Positions 33,889 through 46,300 of a DNA stretch of 64,000 nt are shown piece by piece. The notes below the pieces were generated by a model that was given only the letters and a program-made list of their open reading frames with translations, searched no databases and was not told where the DNA came from. Source of the stretch: Gammaproteobacteria bacterium (GTDB taxonomy: Bacteria > Gemmatimonadota > Gemmatimonadetes > Longimicrobiales > Gaopeijiaceae); contig JAPPHB010000080.1 of assembly GCA_028821195.1 (NCBI GenBank), positions 62,001-126,000 of the forward strand. Reading direction: 5' to 3'. The translations under genes and the position numbers were made by a program. How positions within the stretch are numbered: the first letter of the stretch is position 1; each line of letters begins with the position of its first letter.

Positions 33889-35418
33889 ATGTTCGATCCC
33901 CTGAGAATCAAGATGAGAGTGCTCTTCTACGTCGCCCTCGCGTTCCTGGTCGGCGTGGGCCTCGCCTCGGGGATGGGATGGACGCAGGACGCGGTCGCAA
34001 CCCCCGCGATCTCGGTGGCCCCCCAGGTGCCCGTGGAGTCGGTTCAGCCGGCGCGCGACCTGAGCGAATCCTTCGTTCGAGTGGCCGAGGTGGTCACGCC
34101 CGCGGTCGTGAGCATCACGACCCGCCGCATGGTGCGGTCGGCCGCCAACGACCCCTTCCGCAACTGGTTCGAGACGCCGGACCCGGAGCCGCGCGCCGGC
34201 AGCGGCAGTGGATTCCTGGTCTCGGACGACGGGTACATCCTGACCAACAACCACGTGGTGGAGGACGCCGACGAGATTACGGTCCAGCTGGAGGACCGGC
34301 GCACCTTCGAGGCGACGCTGATCGGCGGTGACCCCACCACCGACGTCGCGGTGATCAAGGTGGACGGAAGCGATCTGCCGACGCTCAGCCTGGGCGACTC
34401 CGACGGAGTCCGAGTGGGAGAGTGGGTGCTGGCGGTGGGCAACCCGGGGTTCCGGTCGGCCGGGGGACCGACTTCCTTCAACCACACGGTGACCGCCGGC
34501 ATCGTCAGCTTCAAGGGTCGGCCGCTGGGCATCATCGGCAACGAGCTGCGCAACGACCCCGAGTCCCAGGACGCCGCCCAGTACGCGATCGAGGACTTCA
34601 TCCAGACCGACGCGGTCATCAACCCCGGCAATTCCGGGGGCCCCATGGTCAACCTCGACGGGCAGGTGATCGGCATCAATTCCGCGATCGCCAGCGGGGA
34701 CGGCTACTACCAGGGATACGGCTTCGCGATTCCGATCAGCCTTGCCCACAGGGTGATGGAGGATCTCATCGAATACCGCGCGGTGCGGCGCGCCTTCCTG
34801 GGCGTGCAGATCGGGCCGGTGGGACCCGAGGACGCCGAAGTCTACCAGCTGCCCGAGGTGAGCGGCGCGCTGGTTCAGGACGTCACCGGCACGCCGGCCG
34901 AGGAAGCGGGGCTGCAGCCGCAGGACGTGATCGTCGCCATCGACGACGACCCCGTCGGCTACTCGAACCAGTTGCAGCAGCTGGTAGCGCGCAAGCGGCC
35001 GGGAGACCGGGTGAGCATCGCATATTACCGCGATGGCCAGCGGCAGGAGACGGAGGTTCAGCTGGGTGAGTCTCCGCTCAACGAAACCGCCACCGCGGCT
35101 GCGCCCGAGCCGACGACGCGTGCCGAGGAGAGGCTGGGAATCGAGGTTTTGGACAACAGCCCGGAGGTGGCCCGGCGAAACCAGTTCCGCATCGACGAGG
35201 GCGTGCTCATCAGCGGCGTCACCCGCATGGGTCCCGCCGCCCGGCGCGGCGTCCGGGCCGGCGAGCTGCTGGTAGGCATCAACCGGCGGCAGGTGGAGTC
35301 CGCGGACGAAGTCACGGAGTTGCTGGCCGAGGTGGAGCCCGGCGAAATCGTCACGCTGGTCCTGGCCAATCCGATGAACGGCAGGCAGCGCTTCATCAAC
35401 ATCCGCATGCCGGAGTGA
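33889..35418 (+). CDS. HtrA/DegP-family (Do) serine protease with PDZ domains
   Basis: Catalytic motifs SGSGFLVSDDGYILTNNHVVE, TDVAVIKV, QTDAVINPGNSGGPMVNLDGQVIGIN; two PDZ-like regions; AGGAGG SD. Confidence 0.95.
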   Translation: MFDPLRIKMRVLFYVALAFLVGVGLASGMGWTQDAVATPAISVAPQVPVESVQPARDLSESFVRVAEVVTPAVVSITTRRMVRSAANDPFRNWFETPDPEPRAGSGSGFLVSDDGYILTNNHVVEDADEITVQLEDRRTFEATLIGGDPTTDVAVIKVDGSDLPTLSLGDSDGVRVGEWVLAVGNPGFRSAGGPTSFNHTVTAGIVSFKGRPLGIIGNELRNDPESQDAAQYAIEDFIQTDAVINPGNSGGPMVNLDGQVIGINSAIASGDGYYQGYGFAIPISLAHRVMEDLIEYRAVRRAFLGVQIGPVGPEDAEVYQLPEVSGALVQDVTGTPAEEAGLQPQDVIVAIDDDPVGYSNQLQQLVARKRPGDRVSIAYYRDGQRQETEVQLGESPLNETATAAAPEPTTRAEERLGIEVLDNSPEVARRNQFRIDEGVLISGVTRMGPAARRGVRAGELLVGINRRQVESADEVTELLAEVEPGEIVTLVLANPMNGRQRFINIRMPE

Positions 35419-35419
35419 C

Positions 35420-35436
35420 CGGTTCCAGGGGAACCG
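35420..35436 (+). terminator. Possible stem-loop downstream of the htrA-like gene
   Basis: Inverted repeat CGGTTCC-AGG-GGAACCG 2 bp after the htrA stop; no strong U-tract, so weak. Confidence 0.3.
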
Positions 35437-35498
35437 CTAAGTTTGTACCAGCTTCGGGGATGCCGCGGAGGAGAACTCCGCCCGGACCCGGGCTTTCC

Positions 35499-35581
35499 GC
35501 GAAAGTGGCGGAACTGGTAGACGCGCGGGATTTAGGATCCCGTGGCCCCGGGCCGTGGGGGTTCGAGTCCCCCCTTTCGCA
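35499..35581 (+). tRNA. tRNA-Leu (anticodon UAG)
   Basis: Acceptor GCGAAAG/CTTTCGC, anticodon stem-loop CGGGA-TTTAGGA-TCCCG, long variable arm, T-arm GGGGGTTCGAGTCCCCC; CCA not encoded. Confidence 0.95.
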
Positions 35582-35649
35582 TCCTGTCCGCGGAGTCGCA
35601 CTTCGCTCGCCGAAGCGAACCCTGACACAGCCATGACGAGCCTCGACCC

Positions 35650-36912
35650 TTGACCATCGATCCCACGCGCCTGCGCGTATCCGTCACCGAAGGCGAACGC
35701 TGGCGGCGCGACCTCGCCATAACCGTTCCCGCCGACATCGTCGGGCGCGAGCGAGCGCGCGTAATGGGCAGCGTTTCGGGCCGGGCACGCATGCCCGGCT
35801 TCCGCAAGGGCAGGATTCCGGCGAGGGTGCTCGAGCAGCGCTACGGAGCCGCCGTCGAGCAGGAAACGCTGGAGACGCTCCTGAACGAGGCGACCCGGGC
35901 GGCCATCCGGAGCGAGCAGCTGCGGCCCATCAGCGATCCCGAAGTGGGCGCGGTGCGGAGCGAACCGGGCGAGGATCTCTTCTTCGAGATCTCGTTCGAT
36001 GTCGAGCCCCGGATCGAGATCGAGCGCAGCGGCGGGTTCGTGGTGGAGAGGCCGGCGGTGGAGGTCGGTGACGCGGAAGTCGACGCGGTCCTGCTACGCC
36101 TGCGCCAGCAGAACGGCGCCTGGCGTCCGCTGGAGGGCGGGTTCCCGGACGCGGGCAACGCGGTCGGGGTGAACATCCTGCAACTGGACCGCGAGGACGC
36201 CGAAGCGAGGGACTACGAGTTCATTCTGGGCGAGGGCGACGCGATTCCGGATGTGGAGCGCGCAATCGAGCAACTGGAAGTGGGAACGGAGGGAGACTTC
36301 GTGGTCCGGTTCCCCGACGACTTTCCCAACGAGGAGCGGCGGGGCGAGGAAGAGCACCTGCGCATCCGGCTCGTCAGCCGAAAGGTTCTCGACCTTCCGG
36401 AACTGGACGACGACTTCGCGGCCAGCCTTGACTTCACAAGCCTCGACGATCTCCAGGACAAGGTCCGGGCGGACCTGGAGCAGAACGCCGCAGGCCAGGC
36501 GGAACAGGTGGTCCGGGCACGCCTCATGGAGTTTGTCCTGGAGGCGAACGCCTTCGACGCGCCCGGCTCCATGGTCGACCGGTACCTGGAGGCGGTGGCC
36601 GGCGAAGGACCCGAGGACACGCCGCCCGAGAAGGTGGAGGAGATGAAGGCCGCCATCCGTCCGCGCGCGGAGAGGGCGGTTCGCACCATGCTGGCGGTGG
36701 AGAGCCTGGCCCGGGCCAACGACCTGGTCGCCAGCCCGCTCGAGGTGTCGGAGCGGGTCGACGAGATCGCGCGCAGGAACGCCGTGCAGCCGGAGACGGT
36801 GGAGGCCCAGCTGCGCCGGAACGGGCGCATGGAGTCGCTGGAGCGAGAGATCACCGAAGGGAAGGTGTTCGAATTCCTGAAGCAGCAGTCCGAGATCATC
36901 CAGGCCGGCTGA
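35650..36912 (+). CDS. tig: Trigger factor
   Basis: N-terminal ribosome-binding region SGRARMPGFRKGRIPARVLEQRYG; synteny with clpP-clpX; TTG start. Confidence 0.92.
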   Translation: MTIDPTRLRVSVTEGERWRRDLAITVPADIVGRERARVMGSVSGRARMPGFRKGRIPARVLEQRYGAAVEQETLETLLNEATRAAIRSEQLRPISDPEVGAVRSEPGEDLFFEISFDVEPRIEIERSGGFVVERPAVEVGDAEVDAVLLRLRQQNGAWRPLEGGFPDAGNAVGVNILQLDREDAEARDYEFILGEGDAIPDVERAIEQLEVGTEGDFVVRFPDDFPNEERRGEEEHLRIRLVSRKVLDLPELDDDFAASLDFTSLDDLQDKVRADLEQNAAGQAEQVVRARLMEFVLEANAFDAPGSMVDRYLEAVAGEGPEDTPPEKVEEMKAAIRPRAERAVRTMLAVESLARANDLVASPLEVSERVDEIARRNAVQPETVEAQLRRNGRMESLEREITEGKVFEFLKQQSEIIQAG

Positions 36913-36939
36913 GCCGGACCAACGGAGAACGAAAACCCC

Positions 36940-37560
36940 ATGCCTATTTTTCCTCCGTACGTCATCGAGCGGACGAGCCGCGGAGAACGAAGCTACGACA
37001 TCTTCAGCCGCCTGCTGATGGACCGGATCGTCTTCCTGGGCTCACATATCGACGACAATGTGGCCAATGTCATTCTGGCTCAGCTGCTCTTTCTGGACGC
37101 GGAGGATCCCGAGCGGGACATCTATCTTTACATCAATTCACCCGGCGGGAGCGTCTATGCCGGACTCGCCATTTTCGACACCATGCAGCACCTGCGGGCA
37201 CCGGTCTCCACCTACTGCGTGGGCATGGCGGCTTCGATGGCCGCGATCCTGGTGGCCGCGGGAGCGCCCGGCAAGCGCAGCGCCCTGCCCAACTCGCGCA
37301 TCATGATCCACCAGCCCTCCACGGGGGCGCAGGGCACCGCGTCAGACATCGAGATCGCCGCCCGCGAGGTGCTCGACATTCGTGAGCGGCTCAACGGCAT
37401 CCTCGCCGACTGCACCGGGCAGCCGATGGACAAGATCGCGCAGGACGTGGACCGCGACCGCTTCATGAGCCCCGACGAGGCGCGCGAATACGGCCTGATC
37501 GACCGGGTGCTGGTGGGCCGGGAAGAAGACGCCGCCAGGGACGTGCGTCTTGAGGAATAG
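36940..37560 (+). CDS. clpP: ATP-dependent Clp protease proteolytic subunit
   Basis: [69 protein letters not shown]. Confidence 0.97.
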   Translation: MPIFPPYVIERTSRGERSYDIFSRLLMDRIVFLGSHIDDNVANVILAQLLFLDAEDPERDIYLYINSPGGSVYAGLAIFDTMQHLRAPVSTYCVGMAASMAAILVAAGAPGKRSALPNSRIMIHQPSTGAQGTASDIEIAAREVLDIRERLNGILADCTGQPMDKIAQDVDRDRFMSPDEAREYGLIDRVLVGREEDAARDVRLEE

Positions 37561-37663
37561 CAGCCCGTGGATGAATCCACGCCAGCACCGAGAGCGGCGA
37601 GGCGCCCGACCGGCAAGGCGCCCTGAAGGCCGCATGGCAGCACCCGCATAGCCGAGCAAAGCC

Positions 37664-38917
37664 GTGCCCACGACCAGCGACAAGTTCCCCCGCTGCAGCT
37701 TCTGCGGAAAGACCAAGGACTCCGTCAAGAAGTTCATCTCCGGGCCTCAGGTCTACATCTGCAACGAGTGCATCTCGCTCTGTAACGAGATTCTCGCGGA
37801 AGAGGAGGAGCGCGAGGCGGTGTCCGTGGTGGTGCCCACCATGGTACCCGCGGAGGTCAAGGCAGCCCTCGACCAGTACGTCATCGGGCAGGAGGAGGCC
37901 AAGAGGGCACTCGCCGTCGCCGTCTACAACCACTACAAGCGCGTCAACCACCAGGGGCAGATCGACGACGTCGAGATCGACAAGGCGAACATCCTCCTGG
38001 TCGGGCCCACGGGCGTGGGCAAGACGCTGCTGGCGCAGACGCTCGCGCGCATCCTCAAGGTGCCCTTCACCATCGCCGACGCCACCACGCTGACCGAGGC
38101 GGGCTATGTGGGCGAGGACGTCGAGAACATCCTGGTGCGCCTGCTTCAGGCCAGCGACTTCAACATCACGGCCTGCGAGCGCGGGATCGTCTACGTCGAC
38201 GAACTGGACAAGATCGCGCGCAAGTCGGAGAACCCGTCGATCACCCGGGACGTCTCGGGCGAGGGTGTGCAGCAGGCGCTGCTGAAGATCCTCGAAGGCA
38301 CCGTTGCCAGCGTGCCCCCCCAGGGCGGACGCAAGCATCCCCAGCAGGAGTACCTGCAGGTCGATACCCGCAACATCCTGTTCATCTGCGGCGGCGCCTT
38401 CGACGGGCTGGAGGAAATCGTCGAGCAGCGCATCGGCCAGCGGCGCATCGGCTTCGGCAAGAGCTCCCCGGAAGGCACCGGCGACTACCGCAACCGCGAC
38501 GATCTGGTCAGGCTGGTCGAGCCCGAGGATCTGCAGCGCTACGGGCTCATCCCCGAGCTGGTGGGGCGGCTGCCGGTCTCGGTAGGCCTCTCGGAACTCG
38601 ACGAGGACGACCTGGTGCGCATCCTCGAGGAGCCCAGGAACGCCCTGGTCAAGCAGTACCGAAAGATGTTCGAGCTGGAGGGCGTGGGGATCACCTTCGA
38701 TCGCCAGGCACTGCGCGAAGTGGCGAATAAGGCTGCCGACCGGGGCACGGGAGCGCGAGGGCTGAGGGCGGTGCTCGAGGAAGTGATGCAGGACGTGATG
38801 TTCGAGGTGCCGTCGCGGCACGACGTGCGCGAGATTGTGATCACAGTCGAATCGGTCATCTCGGGGACCCCTCCCCTGCTGGTGCTCGAAGGGGAGCGGC
38901 AGAAGAAGGAGGCCTGA
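37664..38917 (+). CDS. clpX: ATP-dependent Clp protease ATP-binding subunit ClpX
   Basis: Zinc finger [45 protein letters not shown]. Confidence 0.97.
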   Translation: MPTTSDKFPRCSFCGKTKDSVKKFISGPQVYICNECISLCNEILAEEEEREAVSVVVPTMVPAEVKAALDQYVIGQEEAKRALAVAVYNHYKRVNHQGQIDDVEIDKANILLVGPTGVGKTLLAQTLARILKVPFTIADATTLTEAGYVGEDVENILVRLLQASDFNITACERGIVYVDELDKIARKSENPSITRDVSGEGVQQALLKILEGTVASVPPQGGRKHPQQEYLQVDTRNILFICGGAFDGLEEIVEQRIGQRRIGFGKSSPEGTGDYRNRDDLVRLVEPEDLQRYGLIPELVGRLPVSVGLSELDEDDLVRILEEPRNALVKQYRKMFELEGVGITFDRQALREVANKAADRGTGARGLRAVLEEVMQDVMFEVPSRHDVREIVITVESVISGTPPLLVLEGERQKKEA

Positions 38918-38937
38918 GGAAGCACCCGCGAGAACCC

Positions 38938-39534
38938 ATGATCATTCGCAGCGTCGAGTTCGCGGGCAGCCACGTCGATCCCGGCGTGTCGATCGCGCCC
39001 GAGCTGCCCCACGTCGCCTTCTGGGGCCGCTCCAACGTGGGCAAGTCATCGCTCATCAACCTCCTCCTCCGGCGCACGCGCAAGAAGGTGGCGCGCGTGT
39101 CGGCGCGCCCGGGGAAGACCCAGACCCTCAACTTCTACATCGTCAACCACCGCTTCGTGCTGGTCGATCTTCCGGGCTTCGGCTACGCGAAGGTGTCGCG
39201 CACGCTGCGCGAGAGTTGGCAGCGGCTGGTGCGCGACTACCTGAAGCGAAGTCGCGAGCTGGCCGGGGTGGTGCTCCTGATCGACGCCCGCCGCGATGCG
39301 GCGCCCGCGGACCTCGCCGCGGTCGAGTTGCTGGGTGAGGTCGGCTTGCCCGCCCTGATCGTAGTCACCAAGATCGACAAGACGCGAAAGAGCGCCCGGG
39401 AGCAGCGGATCGCGCGCCTGCGCGAGCAGCTTGCGGTGTCGAGGGACCAGTTGGTGGTGTCGTCCGCGCGCACCGGCGAGGGGCGGGACGAGCTCCTGGG
39501 CGCGATCGGGGGTCTGCTGGACGCCGGCGGCTGA
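38938..39534 (+). CDS. engB: Ribosome biogenesis GTP-binding protein EngB/YsxC
   Basis: GRSNVGKSSLINLLL...SARPGKTQTLNFYIV...LVDLPGFGYAKVS...VVTKIDK. Confidence 0.95.
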   Translation: MIIRSVEFAGSHVDPGVSIAPELPHVAFWGRSNVGKSSLINLLLRRTRKKVARVSARPGKTQTLNFYIVNHRFVLVDLPGFGYAKVSRTLRESWQRLVRDYLKRSRELAGVVLLIDARRDAAPADLAAVELLGEVGLPALIVVTKIDKTRKSAREQRIARLREQLAVSRDQLVVSSARTGEGRDELLGAIGGLLDAGG

Positions 39535-39584
39535 GGTCCGCGGCGGGCGGACGGCCACATGGGCCCAGGGCAGGAGGACGATCC

Positions 39585-40199
39585 ATGCGCGACCAGGATT
39601 TCTTGACCATCGCCCACCGCTGGATCCTGGCGCTGGCGTGCCTTGTCGTGCCAGCGGCGTCGGCCGCCGCGCAGGAGCCCGAGGAGGAGGACCTGGTTCC
39701 GGCCGGGTTCGGGACCCTGCTGCAGGACGAGGTCTCGCTCTCGCTCCGCTCCCAGGATCTGCTGATCAAGGCCACCCCGCTGGCCGAGGAGGTGACGCGG
39801 CTCACGGCACCCGACACCCACGCCCGCCTCTCGGCGCTGGCCGCCGCACACCGCGAGACGCTCGAATTCCAGACGCGGTCGACCGACCCGGTGCTCTTCC
39901 TGGTTTCGGTGTTCAGCTACCAGCCCGACGTCACCTACCAGCCCGAAGACATCAACATCGTCAACCAGGGAATTCGCGAACGGCCGCTGGCCATTCAGGC
40001 GATCACCCCGGGATGGGGCGTGCAGCGGCTGGACCAGCAGGAAACGCAGATGGCGATCTACGCCTTCAGCCCCTTCATCAACCTCGACCTCGACCTCGAG
40101 ATCGAGTACAGGGACGCGCGCAACGCCGGCTGGCAGCGGATTCTGACCGTGCTGGAAGCCGAGCGCGCGAAGGTGCGGGCGCGGGCGGGAGGCTGGTAG
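39585..40199 (+). CDS. Hypothetical exported protein
   Basis: 204 aa; N-terminal WILALACLVVPAASAAAQE signal peptide; no family recognised. Confidence 0.7.
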   Translation: MRDQDFLTIAHRWILALACLVVPAASAAAQEPEEEDLVPAGFGTLLQDEVSLSLRSQDLLIKATPLAEEVTRLTAPDTHARLSALAAAHRETLEFQTRSTDPVLFLVSVFSYQPDVTYQPEDINIVNQGIRERPLAIQAITPGWGVQRLDQQETQMAIYAFSPFINLDLDLEIEYRDARNAGWQRILTVLEAERAKVRARAGGW

Positions 40200-40215
40200 C
40201 CCGGGCGCTGCGGCG

Positions 40216-41987
<1,772 letters not shown>

Positions 41988-41991
<4 letters not shown>

Positions 41992-42521
41992 GGGGCAGCG
42001 GAGGTGCGTGGGGCGTGCGAGACGGAGGTGCCGCGCGAGAGCTCGACGGCGTGCTCGAGAACGGGATCGAGGACATCGAGCCCGTCGCGCACGCCGCCGG
42101 TGCTGCCGGGGAAGTTGACGATCACGGTCCCCCCGCGGAACCCGGCCACGCCCCGCGACAGGTTCGAGTAGGGGGTCTTGAGCGCGCCCCGCGCCCGGAG
42201 AGCCTCGGCGAGGCCCGGAGCCTCCCCGTCGAGCACCGCCAGGGTGGCCTCGGGGGTGACATCGCGGGCTGTGAAGCCGGTTCCCCCGGTGGTAAGGATG
42301 ACGTGCGCGTCCAGGCGGTCGGACCAGTCGAGGAGCACCGGCACGATGGCGGCGGTCTCGTCCGGGACGACCGTGCGCGCGACCACCTCGTACCCGCGCG
42401 CCCGGCACCACGACTCGATGGCGTCCCCGCTGGTGTCGGCGCGCTCACCCCGGACACCGAGGTCGCTGGCCGTCAGGATGGCCACGGTCAGGGGGCGGGG
42501 GGTTGTCGGTTCGCGGGTCAC
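41988..42521 (-). CDS. Molybdopterin adenylyltransferase-like (MoaB/MogA family)
   Basis: VAILTASDLGVRGERADTSG...ILTTGGTGFTARDVTPEAT...SRGVAGFRGGTVIVNFPGSTGGVRDGLD. Confidence 0.9.
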
Positions 42522-42540
42522 GTCAGGGGCCTCCGTGCGG

Positions 42541-43650
42541 TCAGCGCCGGATCGAGCCGTGGCGGTAGAAGGGGGGGCGCGCCACCACGGCGGGGACATC
42601 CGCGCGGCGGATGCGCACGGCCACCTGCGTGCCGGGGGCGGCGAGGGGGGTTGGGAGGTACCCCATCGCGATCCCCTCCCCCAGCGACGGGCTCACCGTG
42701 CCGCTGGTGAGGGTTCCGGCGACCTCGCCCTCCGCGACGATCCCGTAGCCGGGCCGCGGGAAGCCCCGTTCCAGCAGACGCAGGCCGACGAGGCGGCGCG
42801 GGACTCCTTCGGCCTTGTGGCGCACCAGCGCGTCCCGCCCCGAAAAGTCGCCCTTCCCCGGCTTCACCACCCAGCCCAGCCCCGACTCGAGCGCGCTGTG
42901 TTCCTCGTCCAGATCGTTGCCGTAGAGTGCGTAGCCCATCTCGAGCCGGAGCGAATCCCGGGCGCCCAGCCCCGTGGGTTCCAGACCGTGCTCGGCCCCG
43001 GCTTCGAGCAGCGCGCTCCAGACCGCCGGCGCGTCGCCGGCCTCCAGGTACAGCTCGAAGCCATCCTCTCCGGTATACCCGGTGCGCGCCACCATCGCCG
43101 GCACGCCGGCGACTTCGCCGGTGGTGAAGCGGTAGTAGCCTACGGCGGACAGGTCCGCTCCGGTGAGCCGGACGAGGATGCCCGCGGCCGAAGGCCCCTG
43201 CAGCGCCAGCAGCGCGGTGCGGTCGGAAACGTCGCGCACCTCGCAGTCGAAGCCGGACGCGTGCCGCGTGACCCACGCCCAGTCCTTGTCGCGGTTGGCC
43301 GCGTTGACCACCAGCAGGTAGCGGTCCTCGAAGCGATAGACGAGCAGGTCGTCCAGCACGCATCCCTTCTCGTCACAGAAAGCGGAGTATTGAGCCTGCC
43401 CCACCTCCAAGCGGCCCGCGTCGTTGGTGGTAAGCCACTGCACCAGGTCGAGTGCCTCGGCGCCACGCACCTCGAATTCGCCCATGTGCGAGACATCGAA
43501 GAGACCCGCGCGCTCGCGCACCGCGTTGTGCTCCGCGCGGATGCCCCGGCGATACTGGACCGGCATCTCGTATCCCGCGAAGGGCACCATCCTGCCGCCG
43601 GCCCGAAGGTGTTCCTCGTGGAGCGGCGTGCGGGCGAGTCCCGCGCTCAT
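42541..43650 (-). CDS. gcvT: Glycine cleavage system T protein (aminomethyltransferase)
   Basis: [26 protein letters not shown]...[13 protein letters not shown]...[13 protein letters not shown]...[14 protein letters not shown]. Confidence 0.96.
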   Translation of the reverse strand: MSAGLARTPLHEEHLRAGGRMVPFAGYEMPVQYRRGIRAEHNAVRERAGLFDVSHMGEFEVRGAEALDLVQWLTTNDAGRLEVGQAQYSAFCDEKGCVLDDLLVYRFEDRYLLVVNAANRDKDWAWVTRHASGFDCEVRDVSDRTALLALQGPSAAGILVRLTGADLSAVGYYRFTTGEVAGVPAMVARTGYTGEDGFELYLEAGDAPAVWSALLEAGAEHGLEPTGLGARDSLRLEMGYALYGNDLDEEHSALESGLGWVVKPGKGDFSGRDALVRHKAEGVPRRLVGLRLLERGFPRPGYGIVAEGEVAGTLTSGTVSPSLGEGIAMGYLPTPLAAPGTQVAVRIRRADVPAVVARPPFYRHGSIRR

Positions 43651-43686
43651 GGAGTCCCTCTTCCGGTCATTGGCTGCCACCTCCGG

Positions 43687-44616
43687 TCATTCATCATTGC
43701 AATCCTCTCCCAGCAGTGCGATCAAGAGCGCCTTCTGGGTGTGCAATCGGTTCTCCGCCTCCCGGAACACGCGTGAACGGGGGCCTTCCAGGACCGCCTC
43801 GGTGACCTCCTCGCCGCGGTGGGCGGGGAGGCAATGCAGGAAGATCGCCCTTTCGGAGGCCCGCGCCATCAGCGCGCGATCCACGGTATAGCCCGCAAAG
43901 GCGTCCCGGCGTGCATCCGCCTCGCCCTCCTGTCCCATCGAAGCCCACACGTCGGTGGTGACCACATCGGCGCCCTCGGCGGCCTCGCGCGGCGATCGGG
44001 TGAAGTGTACGGGGGCGGCCGTGCGGGCGCGCGCCACGATCCCGGGGTCCGGGTCGAAGCCCCGGGGGCACGCCAGCGCCACCTCGAACCCAAGAATGGA
44101 CGCGGCGTTAAGCCAGGAGTTGGCCATGTTGTTTCCGTCTCCGATCCAGGCGACCCGAATTCCGTCGAACCCCGGTCCGAACTCCTCCTGAATGGTCATC
44201 AGATCGGCGAGCAGCTGACACGGGTGCAGGAGGTCGGTGAGGCCGTTGATGACCGGAATCGGCGCCCAGCGGGCGAGCTGCTCGACCTCCTCCTGGTCGA
44301 ACGTCCGGATCATGATGCCGTCCACGTAGCGCCCCAGGACGCGCGCGGTGTCGGCGAGCGGTTCGTCGCGTCCGATCTGCGTGTCCACCGCGGAGAGGAA
44401 GAGCGCCTGCCCGCCCAACTGGACCATGCCCACCTCGAACGCCACCCGGGTGCGGGTGGAATTCTTGCGGAAAACCATCGCCAGCGACTTGCCCCGAAGC
44501 GGCACGCGCGGACCCTCTCCGGCCTTCAGGCGCCGAGCGTGCTCCAGCAACGACGCCAGTTCGTCGCGGGTGAAATCCCGGAGGGACAGAAAGTCCTTCT
44601 TGCGGGCTGGGGTCAT
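43687..44616 (-). CDS. argF: Ornithine carbamoyltransferase
   Basis: [57 protein letters not shown]. Confidence 0.94.
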   Translation of the reverse strand: MTPARKKDFLSLRDFTRDELASLLEHARRLKAGEGPRVPLRGKSLAMVFRKNSTRTRVAFEVGMVQLGGQALFLSAVDTQIGRDEPLADTARVLGRYVDGIMIRTFDQEEVEQLARWAPIPVINGLTDLLHPCQLLADLMTIQEEFGPGFDGIRVAWIGDGNNMANSWLNAASILGFEVALACPRGFDPDPGIVARARTAAPVHFTRSPREAAEGADVVTTDVWASMGQEGEADARRDAFAGYTVDRALMARASERAIFLHCLPAHRGEEVTEAVLEGPRSRVFREAENRLHTQKALLIALLGEDCNDE

Positions 44617-44671
44617 GGACTCGGGGAGGACGATTCCCGGTCGGCGGTCGAGATGAGGGTCGGCTGCTTTG

Positions 44672-44690
44672 GTCTGCCATTTTGGCAGAC
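44672..44690. promoter_or_regulatory. Perfect palindrome GTCTGCC-ATTTT-GGCAGAC, candidate operator upstream of argF, related to the dnaK repeats
   Basis: 7-bp perfect arms with the same ATTTT spacer as the repeat pair at 31644-31696; 56-74 bp upstream of the argF start. Confidence 0.65.
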
Positions 44691-44788
44691 GTGCCCCCAA
44701 GCTACCAAGGACCGCGGTGCCGGGGAAGCGGCACCCGGAGAGGGCCAGGATCGCCGAAAACCAGCCGGCGTGGGCAACCCACCGGTTA

Positions 44789-46300
44789 CTACAGGATGTA
44801 TCGGCGCAGGTCCTCGTCCTCCGCGATCTCCTCCAGGTGCGTGCGCACGAACCCGCGGTCGACGATGAGCGGGCGCTCCATCTCCTCGCTGGGCAACTCG
44901 AAGAGCACCTCTTCCAGGAGCGTCGTCATGACGGTCTGCAGGCGCCGGGCGCCGATGTTCTCCATCCGTTCGTTCAGGCGCGCGGCGATGCGCGCGATCT
45001 CCTCGACGCCGCCGGGCGTAAACTCGGCCCGTGCACCCTCGGCCTCGATGAGCGCCTGGTACTGCACCAGCAGGGCGTTGCGCGGCTCCTGCAGGATGCG
45101 CTTGAAGTGTCCTTCGTCGAGGCTGTGCAGTTCCACGCGGATGGGAAAGCGGCCCTGGAGCTCCGGAATGAGGTCGCTGGGCTTGGAGACATGGAAGGCG
45201 CCGGCGGCGATGAAGAGGATGTGGTCGGTGCGCACCAGCCCGTACTTGGTCTGGACGTTGCAACCCTCCACCACCGGCAGCAGGTCGCGCTGGACCCCTC
45301 CCCTGCTGACGTCGGGCCCGTAGCCCCCGCGGTCGCCCGCGATCTTGTCGATCTCGTCCAGGAAGATCATCCCCATGTCTTCCGCGCGGATGAGTGCCTC
45401 GTTGACGACCTCGTCCATGTCCACGAGCCGGTCCAGCTCGTCCTGGATGAGGATGCGGCGCGCTTCCGCGACGGTCACGCTGCGCCGCTTGGTGCGCTTG
45501 GGAAGCATCTCCTGGAGCATCTCGGAAAAGTTGTATTCCATGCCCTCCATGCCGCCCATGGGCACCATCATGCCATCGATGGCCGGAGCCTGGCTGACCT
45601 CAACGTCGACTTCCCGCTCCTCGAGTTGCCCGTCCCGCAGCAGGGTGCGGAGCTTCTCGCGGGTGCGCTGTCGACGCATGATCAGGCGCTCGTCCTCCTC
45701 GCTCAGCTCCTCGCCGGCGGCATGCTCCTGCACGCCCTGGGGACCGGCGACGAAGACCTTGGGAACGCCGTCGGCGACCACCACGGGTCCCGCCGGTGAG
45801 GTGCGCCCGTCCATGGGCGGAAGTAAAAGGTCGAGAAGCTGTTCCTCGACCCGGCGCTCGGCCTCCTCCTGGACGCTGTCCTCACGCTCGGCGCGCACCA
45901 TGTTCACCGACGTGTCGACGAGGTCGCGGATCATCGATTCGACATCCCGGCCCACGTATCCCACCTCCGTGAACTTGGACGCCTCCACCTTGACGAAGGG
46001 CGCGCCCGTCAGCCGGGCCAGGCGGCGCGCGATCTCGGTCTTTCCGACACCGGTGGTGCCCATGAGGATCAGATTGTTGGGCAGGATCTCGTCCCTCAGT
46101 TCGTCCTCGACGCGCTGCCGGCGCCAGCGATTGCGCATCGCGATGGCGACGGCGCGCTTGGCTTCCTCCTGGCCCACGATGTACTTGTCCAGCTCCGTCA
46201 CGATCTGGCGGGGCGTGAGCTGCTCGAGCCAATCGGGCACGGCGTCGGTTTCGGCCGCGGCTGCCGAGGGCGCCGCGGGCTCCGTCGTTGAAACGACCAT
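44789..46300 (-). CDS. hslU: ATP-dependent protease ATPase subunit HslU (ClpY)
   Basis: [66 protein letters not shown]-terminus. Confidence 0.97.
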   Translation of the reverse strand: MVVSTTEPAAPSAAAAETDAVPDWLEQLTPRQIVTELDKYIVGQEEAKRAVAIAMRNRWRRQRVEDELRDEILPNNLILMGTTGVGKTEIARRLARLTGAPFVKVEASKFTEVGYVGRDVESMIRDLVDTSVNMVRAEREDSVQEEAERRVEEQLLDLLLPPMDGRTSPAGPVVVADGVPKVFVAGPQGVQEHAAGEELSEEDERLIMRRQRTREKLRTLLRDGQLEEREVDVEVSQAPAIDGMMVPMGGMEGMEYNFSEMLQEMLPKRTKRRSVTVAEARRILIQDELDRLVDMDEVVNEALIRAEDMGMIFLDEIDKIAGDRGGYGPDVSRGGVQRDLLPVVEGCNVQTKYGLVRTDHILFIAAGAFHVSKPSDLIPELQGRFPIRVELHSLDEGHFKRILQEPRNALLVQYQALIEAEGARAEFTPGGVEEIARIAARLNERMENIGARRLQTVMTTLLEEVLFELPSEEMERPLIVDRGFVRTHLEEIAEDEDLRRYIL

